NCBI GenBank assembly: GCA_021786555.1
Contig: JAJYNB010000090.1
Coordinates: 1 to 5,924 of the forward strand
Origin: Bacillota bacterium
GTDB taxonomy: Bacteria > Bacillota > Desulfitobacteriia > Desulfitobacteriales > JAJXUE01
DNA: 5,924 nt
Direction: 5' to 3'
This document shows, in pieces, positions 1-3,668 of the stretch. Position 1 is the first letter of the stretch. Every line of letters starts with the position of its first letter. The translations under genes and the position numbers were made by a program. The notes under the pieces are model-generated. The model was given only the letters and a program-made list of their open reading frames with translations, was not told the DNA's origin and ran no database searches.

Positions 1-273
1 ATCTATCAGGCGGAAATTACCGCGTTTGGGATCGATGCGCGGAATCATATACATTAGGATTAACACTGCCGCAAGGATACCAGGCAACAGGAAGGCTCCC
101 CCGGCCTGGCCGGTGTAGCCGTTAATCTGGCCTGCGGCATTCCAATGGGAGGGAACTTTATCGGGCAGCTGCGGATAGGCCCAGAGTCCAATGCCAAAAC
201 AGGCCAGAACTATGACAACAGCAAGGATTCGATATAATTTGCCTGTACTATAGGCGCTTTCTTGTTCAGACAT
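1..273 (-). CDS. sdpI: SdpI-family (DUF1648) membrane protein, N-terminal part, runs off the window
   Basis: The first 91 residues are present and the 3' end lies beyond base 1. Residues about 13-33 form a hydrophobic segment (LYRILAVVIVLACFGIGLW). It is followed by the DUF1648 signature at about 36-54: LPDKVPSHWNAAGQINGY, with the characteristic P-x-H-W-N-x-x-G core. A second hydrophobic segment covers about 60-78. SdpI of Bacillus subtilis is a multi-pass membrane protein that gives immunity to the SdpC killing factor and, when bound by SdpC, sequesters the repressor SdpR; many DUF1648 homologues have no known toxin partner. The start is the ATG at 271-273, served by AGGAG at 283-287, which overlaps the stop of the upstream repressor gene. 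The 13-nt gap suggests one operon with coupled translation. The family call is solid from the motif and the neighbour; the immunity role is inferred, since no toxin gene is visible here. Confidence 0.85.
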   Translation of the reverse strand, partial: MSEQESAYSTGKLYRILAVVIVLACFGIGLWAYPQLPDKVPSHWNAAGQINGYTGQAGGAFLLPGILAAVLILMYMIPRIDPKRGNFRLID

Positions 274-286
274 GGGTTTTCACTCC

Positions 287-580
287 TCATTTGTTTTTTT
301 GGCCGTTACTGCCTGGTCCTTTTTCTAAAAACTCCATGATCCATTCCAGGATTTCCTCGAAGACCGATGTGTTGAGTGAATAGATAATTGTCTGCCCGCT
401 GCGACGATCGCTAACCAGGTCGGCCTGTTTCAAGATATTCAGGTGATGGGAAATGGTGGGCTTGGAACTGAGGAACTTCTCAGCTATTTCACCGGCAGTC
501 ATGTCCTTCTCTTTCAGATAGCGCAAGATTTGCCTGCGGGTTCCATCAGACAAAGCCTGGAACGTCGACTGCTTGGTCAT
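287..580 (-). CDS. sdpR: SdpR-like ArsR-family winged-helix repressor
   Basis: A 97-residue ArsR/SmtB-type DNA-binding protein starting MTKQSTFQALSDGTRRQI. Typical family features are the ALSDGTRRQILRYL opening helix, the DMTAGEIAEKF segment, the recognition helix SSKPTISHHLNILKQADLV, and the wing SDRRSGQTIIYSLN. These closely resemble B. subtilis SdpR as I remember it, including SKPTISHHLNILKQA and the SLNT-x-VF tail. No cysteine metal-site motif (ELCVCDL type) is present, so metal sensing is unlikely. I chose the ATG at 578-580 over the in-frame GTG at 587-589 because GGAGGT at 588-593 lies 7 nt before the ATG but overlaps the GTG. It is followed 13 nt downstream by the SdpI-like gene, the same order as in the known sdpRI operon. 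By analogy it represses its own operon, relieved when the membrane partner sequesters it; that mechanism is inferred. Confidence 0.9.
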   Translation of the reverse strand: MTKQSTFQALSDGTRRQILRYLKEKDMTAGEIAEKFLSSKPTISHHLNILKQADLVSDRRSGQTIIYSLNTSVFEEILEWIMEFLEKGPGSNGQKNK

Positions 581-587
581 CCGTCTC

Positions 588-594
588 ACCTCCC
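588..594 (-). promoter_or_regulatory. Ribosome binding site that decides the repressor start
   Basis: On the minus strand this reads GGGAGGT. It sits 7 nt before the ATG at 578-580 but overlaps the alternative GTG at 587-589, so the ATG is the better start and the protein is 97 rather than 100 residues. Confidence 0.75.
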
Positions 595-603
595 GTCGGA
601 CTT

Positions 604-635
604 AATAGATATTTTTACAATCATCTAAATATATT
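604..635. promoter_or_regulatory. AT-rich inverted repeat, candidate autorepressor operator
   Basis: Arms AATAGATAT (604-612) and AAATATATT (627-635) are related by an imperfect dyad (7 of 9 positions) centred near 619.5, with a 14-nt spacer. The site lies just downstream of the -10 box at 643-648 and before the repressor's ribosome site, so a bound ArsR-type dimer could block transcription. ArsR-family operators are often AT-rich imperfect dyads in this position. The region is AT-rich, so a chance dyad is possible. Confidence 0.4.
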
Positions 636-642
636 CAAGCCC

Positions 643-671
643 AGTATAATTCCTAACTCATCGAAATTCAA
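643..671 (-). promoter_or_regulatory. Sigma-A-type promoter for the sdpR-sdpI-like operon
   Basis: On the minus strand a -35 box TTGAAT (666-671) and a -10 box TATACT (643-648) are separated by exactly 17 nt. Each box differs from consensus at one or two positions. Transcription would begin near 636, leaving a leader of about 55 nt before the repressor ATG. A second TTGAAT occurs at 633-638 on the same strand, but its -10 partner is poor. Confidence 0.65.
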
Positions 672-714
672 GCCCGAAAGCCTTATCAAAGCAAATTCTT
701 AAGGCAGCGCGAGG

Positions 715-743
715 TGAGTCTCCTGGGGACGGCTCTTGAGTCA
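715..743 (-). repeat. REP-like repeat, left copy 1 (degenerate)
   Basis: Carries the GGGGACGG(C/T)TCTTGAGTCA core, bounded by TGAGTC at both ends. Its reverse complement matches the right-hand copies over 28 bases with about four differences (for instance CAAGAGCCGTCCCCAGG against CAAGAACCGTCCCCAAG). It shares TGAGTCA at 737-743 with the next copy, so the two overlap head to tail. Stem pairing is poorer than in copy 2. Confidence 0.7.
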
Positions 744-769
744 CCCGGGGACGGTTCTTGGGTGACTCA
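737..769 (-). repeat. REP-like quasi-palindrome, left copy 2
   Basis: A perfect 10-bp stem TGAGTCACCC (737-746) / GGGTGACTCA (760-769) encloses a 13-nt loop carrying GGGGACGGTTCTT. Its reverse complement matches right copy 3 at 30 of 33 positions, so it lies in the opposite orientation to the right-hand repeats. On the plus strand the stem is followed directly by TTTTT (770-774), so this copy could also act as an intrinsic terminator for plus-strand transcription. Families of such hairpins are the usual companions and substrates of RAYT transposases. Confidence 0.85.
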
Positions 770-876
770 TTTTTAGAGCCATCACGTTACGGCTTTTTAT
801 CAAATAAAACTTGATACAAGAAAATTTTAGGGTGTAACAGCAGGTCGCTAGGAATAATGCTGATTGTCTCGAAAGA

Positions 877-1443
877 TTGAGTAGCATACTTTTATCGCAG
901 GCTAATATCGGGGTTAGCCCGACTGGAGTGGGGGGAGGAAGAGTGACCAGACAAAGCAGGCAATTCAGGAGTGAAAGCGTTGAAAGCGAGAACTACCTGT
1001 TAGCAGCGGCAAGGTACATTCATCATAACCCTGTGCGGGCACAGATAGTTGGCAGTCCGGCGCAATATCCGTGGAGCAGTTATGGCGCCTACTTGGGCGA
1101 CCGGCGCCTCAAGGCGGGCCTGGTCGATAAAAACGAGCTGTTAGGTCTGTTTTCAGATGAAAAAGATAGGGCTGTTAAGTTATTTAAAGAGTATACTGAT
1201 GCACTACCGGCTGATACACCGCATGATGAGGCTGAGGAAACAGCAGGGGTAAGGCTGGTTCGCAGTTTAATCCAAAGGTTTACTCAAGCTAACAAACTTG
1301 ACCTGGAACTGCGGGACATTGTATCAGACAAGGAACTGAGGAAAGAGTTGGTGCGGGAACTCAAGGCACATCCGGACTTGTCCGCTCGGCAAATTGCCAA
1401 CGTTATCGGCGTTGACCGCAATATGGTCCAACGGATTAAATAG
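877..1443 (+). pseudogene. REP-associated tyrosine transposase (RAYT, Y1_Tnp), N-terminally truncated
   Basis: From about residue 30 the protein reads like the second half of a RAYT: QFRSESVESENYLLAAARY (30-47), then YIHHNPVRA (47-55), then AQYPWSSYGAYLG (62-74). The tyrosine preceding IHHNPVRA (residue 47) is probably the nucleophile of the Y1 family. A C-terminal helix-turn-helix (about 167-187, LSARQIANVIGVDRNMVQRI) is common in Firmicute members. The N-terminal half, with the HUH metal-binding motif (typically NHVHLL), is absent: upstream the frame stays open only to a TAA at 835-837, and residues 1-29 show no family similarity. Full-length members with this C-terminal extension are usually well over 200 residues. 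The listed start is a TTG; a GTG at 943-945 behind GGAGG (934-938, spacing 4) is an alternative that would yield only the conserved part. It is most likely a non-functional remnant; a retained DNA-binding role cannot be excluded. Confidence 0.8.
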
Positions 1444-1479
1444 AACAATCCGGTAGGGAACCGTACCCGTTAACTGGAA

Positions 1480-1514
1480 GTGAGTCAGTTGGAGAACCGT
1501 CCCCAAGTGACTCA
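1480..1514 (+). repeat. REP-like quasi-palindrome, right copy 1
   Basis: GTGAGTCAGTTGG, then AGAACCGTCCCC, then AAGTGACTCA. The outer arms pair as TGAGTCA/TGACTCA, continuing into TTG/CAA after a single mismatch (GTTG against CAAG), around a loop with the AGAACCGTCCC core. It is one base longer than copies 2 and 3 because of an extra G in the left arm. Confidence 0.85.
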
Positions 1515-1538
1515 GGGAACCGTGCCCGTTAACTGAAA

Positions 1539-1572
1539 GTGAGTCACTTGAGAACCGTCCCCAAATGACTCA
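1539..1572 (+). repeat. REP-like quasi-palindrome, right copy 2
   Basis: GTGAGTCACTTG, then AGAACCGTCCCC, then AAATGACTCA. The arms TGAGTCACTTG and CAAATGACTCA pair at 10 of 11 positions; the C/A mismatch comes from an A where copies 1 and 3 have G. Same orientation as copies 1 and 3. Confidence 0.85.
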
Positions 1573-1582
1573 AGACTTGAAA

Positions 1583-1616
1583 GTGAGTCACTCAAGAACC
1601 GTCCCCAAGTGACTCA
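1583..1616 (+). repeat. REP-like quasi-palindrome, right copy 3, next to the activator's ribosome site
   Basis: GTGAGTCACTC, then AAGAACCGTCCCC, then AAGTGACTCA. A perfect 9-bp stem TGAGTCACT/AGTGACTCA closes on a loop with the family core. It ends 4 bases before the AGGAGGGG ribosome site of the next gene, so any transcript reaching that gene from upstream carries this hairpin directly before its translation start. Confidence 0.85.
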
Positions 1617-1633
1617 ATTTAGGAGGGGTTAGG

Positions 1634-3379
1634 GTGGGGTTGGACAGGATTAAGGATGCTATTTCGGAATTGGATGCGATTCTTGAGGCTGCCCATAATG
1701 GGATTATCGTAATTAACACTGAGGAAGAGGTTACTTTCCACAATCATGCGGCGGCCCGTTTGATCGGGCTTAAGGGGGAGGAGATACTAGGCAGAAAGAT
1801 TACGGAAGTGATTCCCGGGTCCAGGCTGGGCCAGGTCTTGCTGGATGCCAAGCCCAATTCAGACAGGCTGTTTGTCCGCGGCAGGATGATTATTACCAAC
1901 CGTACGCCCATATTTAAAGAGGGCAGGCTCATAGGCGCAGTGGCTGTATTTCAGGACGGCAGTGAGCTGCAGGAGCTCCTGACCAAACTCAACGACGCCC
2001 AGAGTATGGTTACGAGCCTGGAAAATATTTTCGAACAGGCGTATGACGGGGTCATTGTGGTGGATAAGAACGGGATTATTACCCGGCTTACCAAAGCCTA
2101 CGGCAGATTTTTGGGAGTAGATTCGGGGGATGCTGTGGGACGCCACTGCACGGAGATAATCCCCAACAGCAGGATGCACATCGTAGCCAAGACCGGCAAG
2201 GCAGAAATTGGCGAGGCCATGAATATCAAGGGAAAAGAAGCCGTGGTGATGCGTGTGCCCCTTAGGGTAGAAGGTCAACTGGTGGGGGCCTTCGGTCAGG
2301 TAATGTTCCGGGACGTGCGGGAAGTGCGCACTTTGGCAGAGAAGCTGCACCTGATGGAACATCAGCTGCGGTTTTACGAAAAGGAACTGCAGCGTTACCA
2401 AAGGCACCGCTACACCTTTTCCAATATCGTGGGCCAGAGCGGGACCCTGGCCCGGGCCAGGGAATTGGCGGAAAAAGCTGCCCAAGGCAAGTCGACGGTT
2501 CTGCTGCGTGGTGAAAGCGGCACCGGCAAGGAGGTTTTCGCCCATGCAATTCACGCCGCCAGTTCACGCCGTGACCAGTCTTTCGTGCGGGTCAACTGCG
2601 GGGCTATCCCGGCTGAACTGCTGGAGTCCGAACTTTTCGGCTATGAAGAGGGGGCCTTTACCGGGGCCAGGAAAGGCGGTAAACCGGGCAAGTTTGAACT
2701 GGCCAACGGCGGTACAATTTTCCTGGACGAGGTGGGGGATTTACCCCTCTCCATGCAGGCCAAGGTACTCCGGGTCTTGCAGGAAAAGGAAGTGGAGCGG
2801 GTAGGCAGCAACCGCCTGCAGCAGCTGGACATCCGGGTCATCGCCGCTACCCACCGCGACCTGGAGAAAATGGTGGGGGCGGGGGAATTCCGCAGCGACC
2901 TTTACTACAGGCTTAATGTGTTTACTATCACCATTCCGCCCCTGCGGGACCGGCGGGATGACATTGTGCTCTTGAGTGAGCATCTCCTGCACAGGTTTAA
3001 CGCTGAATTTACCCTGGCGGTAACTGGAATTGACCAGCGGGTTCAGGAACTTTTTCTGGCCTACTCCTGGCCGGGAAATGTGCGGGAACTGCAAAACGTG
3101 ATTGAAAGGGCCGTTAACGTTGCCGAGGGGGATAAAATTATACTGGCAGACCTGCCTCTCTATCTTAAGGATAAGGCTGGGAAAAACCTGGCCCCGAAAC
3201 TTCAATCCCTGGCCCTGGAGATAGCCGAGGCGGAAAAAGGGGCAATTCTCAAAGCGCTGAAAATCACGGCGGGAAACAAAGTTCAAGCTGCAGCTGTGCT
3301 GGGGATTCACCGCACAAATCTGTACCGTAAGATGGAGAAGTACGGGATAGTGGAAAATGCGGAAGCGAAAAACCAGTAG
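1634..3379 (+). CDS. Sigma-54-dependent transcriptional activator, PAS-PAS-AAA+-HTH (Fis type)
   Basis: A 581-residue cytoplasmic enhancer-binding protein. Two PAS domains (about 12-110 and 128-228) share a T-E-x-I-P-x-S-R motif (TEVIPGSRL at 57-65, TEIIPNSRM at 173-181), and a coiled-coil linker spans about 228-258. The AAA+ domain (about 262-495) has Walker A GESGTGKE (293-300), GAFTGA (340-345, the sigma-54 contact loop), Walker B TIFLDEVGD (361-369), the FRSDLYYRL arginine region (419-427) and the SWPGNVRELQN motif (478-488). A Fis-type helix-turn-helix lies at about 543-571 (AGNKVQAAAVLGIHRTNLYRKM). All ATPase motifs are intact, so it should remodel sigma-54 RNA polymerase. There is no response-regulator receiver domain, so the signal probably enters through the PAS domains (ligand, flavin or haem not determinable). 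The GTG start is set by AGGAGGGG (1621-1628) about 7 nt upstream. Its likely target is the neighbouring operon, preceded by a -24/-12 promoter and three matching sites. No sigma-A promoter for this gene could be picked out in the repeats upstream. Confidence 0.95.
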   Translation: MGLDRIKDAISELDAILEAAHNGIIVINTEEEVTFHNHAAARLIGLKGEEILGRKITEVIPGSRLGQVLLDAKPNSDRLFVRGRMIITNRTPIFKEGRLIGAVAVFQDGSELQELLTKLNDAQSMVTSLENIFEQAYDGVIVVDKNGIITRLTKAYGRFLGVDSGDAVGRHCTEIIPNSRMHIVAKTGKAEIGEAMNIKGKEAVVMRVPLRVEGQLVGAFGQVMFRDVREVRTLAEKLHLMEHQLRFYEKELQRYQRHRYTFSNIVGQSGTLARARELAEKAAQGKSTVLLRGESGTGKEVFAHAIHAASSRRDQSFVRVNCGAIPAELLESELFGYEEGAFTGARKGGKPGKFELANGGTIFLDEVGDLPLSMQAKVLRVLQEKEVERVGSNRLQQLDIRVIAATHRDLEKMVGAGEFRSDLYYRLNVFTITIPPLRDRRDDIVLLSEHLLHRFNAEFTLAVTGIDQRVQELFLAYSWPGNVRELQNVIERAVNVAEGDKIILADLPLYLKDKAGKNLAPKLQSLALEIAEAEKGAILKALKITAGNKVQAAAVLGIHRTNLYRKMEKYGIVENAEAKNQ

Positions 3380-3384
3380 ACGTC

Positions 3385-3402
3385 TGTAGCGATTTGGCGA
3401 CA
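3385..3402. promoter_or_regulatory. Candidate activator-binding site 1 (upstream activating sequence)
   Basis: TGTAGCGATTTGGCGACA: the left arm TGTAGCGA is identical to site 3 and the right arm matches TCGCTACA at 6 of 8 positions. It begins 5 bases after the activator's stop codon and abuts site 2. Its centre is about 200 bp before the predicted sigma-54 start. Confidence 0.6.
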
Positions 3403-3420
3403 TGTAGCGAGACGACTACA
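3403..3420. promoter_or_regulatory. Candidate activator-binding site 2 (upstream activating sequence)
   Basis: TGTAGCGAGACGACTACA: perfect left arm, right arm 5 of 8 against TCGCTACA; the outer TGTAG/CTACA arms still pair. It directly adjoins site 1 with an 18-bp period, so two dimers would sit side by side. Its centre is about 183 bp before the predicted start. Confidence 0.65.
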
Positions 3421-3474
3421 AGGTCGGGGAATAGGCTTAGTTACAGGCTTAGGTCCGGGAACCGGCCCTAAAAG

Positions 3475-3492
3475 TGTAGCGACATCGCTACA
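3475..3492. promoter_or_regulatory. Candidate activator-binding site 3, perfect 8+8 palindrome
   Basis: TGTAGCGACATCGCTACA: perfect 8-bp arms around a 2-bp centre, the best copy of the three. Its centre is about 111 bp before the predicted sigma-54 start and 72 bp (close to seven helical turns) from site 2. Size, symmetry and distance fit a dimeric Fis-type helix-turn-helix enhancer protein; the assignment to the adjacent activator is inferred. Confidence 0.75.
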
Positions 3493-3524
3493 TGGGCGGG
3501 GCCCGGTCAAATGGATGTAACGAG

Positions 3525-3561
3525 AGAAAACCCTACAGTTAAAGGGACTGTAGGGTTTTCT
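3525..3561 (+). terminator. Strong hairpin terminator after the activator gene
   Basis: A perfect 15-bp stem, AGAAAACCCTACAGT (3525-3539) against ACTGTAGGGTTTTCT (3547-3561), closes on a 7-nt loop. The T-rich side GGGTTTTCT gives only four consecutive T residues, and the A-rich opposite side makes it potentially bidirectional. It lies between the 18-bp sites and the -24/-12 promoter, 8 nt upstream of the latter, so it would end transcripts from the activator gene before the CoA-transferase operon. Confidence 0.8.
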
Positions 3562-3568
3562 GATGTCT

Positions 3569-3584
3569 TGGTACGATTATTGCT
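3569..3584 (+). promoter_or_regulatory. Sigma-54 (-24/-12) promoter of the CoA-transferase operon
   Basis: TGGTACGATTATTGCT fits the consensus TGGCACG-N4-TTGCW at all but one specified position. The invariant GG (3570-3571) and GC (3582-3583) are exactly 10 nt apart. Transcription should start near 3595, giving a leader of about 74 nt before the TTG start at 3669. The sigma-54 activator gene directly upstream and the palindromic sites at 3385-3492 strongly support it. Confidence 0.88.
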
Positions 3585-3652
3585 CTCAGAATAGTCAGAC
3601 GGCTCTGCCCGATACCTGTTTAAGCCGATGAGCAGGATTTGCCGAAAGGGAT

Positions 3653-3659
3653 AGGAGGG
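3653..3659 (+). promoter_or_regulatory. Ribosome binding site that decides the CoA-transferase start
   Basis: AGGAGGG lies 9-10 nt before the TTG at 3669-3671. The earlier in-frame TTG at 3639 lies upstream of this site and has no good one of its own, so the later TTG is chosen. The resulting N-terminus, MQKQFLTADEA, also aligns with the start of the C. propionicum enzyme. Confidence 0.75.
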
Positions 3660-3668
3660 ACGACTGAT

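Larger units (their letters stand above)
1456..1572 (+). repeat. Tandem duplication of a 58-59-bp unit containing the REP palindrome
   Basis: Unit 1 (1456-1514) and unit 2 (1515-1572) abut exactly. Each begins GGGAACCGT(A/G)CCCGTTAACT, then (G)GAAA or GGAA, then the 34-35-bp palindrome GTGAGTCA...TGACTCA. A third, shortened unit (1573-1616) keeps the palindrome, but its lead-in is only AAGACTTGAAA. The arrangement suggests growth by unequal crossing-over or replication slippage. Confidence 0.85.
714..1616. mobile_element. Decayed RAYT locus bracketed by REP-like repeats
   Basis: A C-terminal RAYT fragment (877-1443) lies between two overlapping repeats on the left (715-769) and three repeats on the right (1480-1616) in inverted orientation. 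This is the classic arrangement of a REP-associated tyrosine transposase with its repeat family. The limits given are those of the outermost repeats. No IS-type terminal inverted repeats or target duplications are expected for this class, and I looked for none at finer resolution. It is inactive as it stands because the catalytic HUH portion is missing. Between the left repeats and the fragment (770-876) I see only AT-rich sequence and a small hairpin (TATCAA 798-803 / TTGATA 811-816). Confidence 0.6.

Noticed and set aside
443..628. 61-residue open frame on the plus strand
   Set aside because: It lies antisense to the SdpR-like gene and its promoter, has no ribosome site and no recognisable domain; it is a shadow of the repressor coding strand.
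798..816. Small hairpin TATCAA/TTGATA as a promoter or riboswitch
   Set aside because: Only 6 bp in AT-rich DNA. TTGATA could be a -35 box, but the best -10 (TGTAAC at 833-838, 16 nt away) is poor, so no functional claim is made.
1456..1616. CRISPR array
   Set aside because: The repeats are palindromic and diverged, the intervening sequence is itself repeated rather than unique, and copies also occur inverted on the other side of a transposase remnant; this is a REP family.
1859..2554. 231-residue minus-strand open frame inside the sigma-54 activator gene
   Set aside because: Fully antisense to a gene with every expected family motif; the translation is rich in H, P and Q with no domain and no promoter or ribosome site, typical of a GC-rich coding shadow.
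3516..3523. TGTAACGA as a fourth activator site
   Set aside because: Matches the left arm at 7 of 8 positions, but the other arm does not match and it runs into the terminator stem; at most a half site.
3639..3668. Upstream TTG as the CoA-transferase start
   Set aside because: The AGGAGGG ribosome site lies inside this extension, and the 10 extra residues have no counterpart in the C. propionicum enzyme as remembered.
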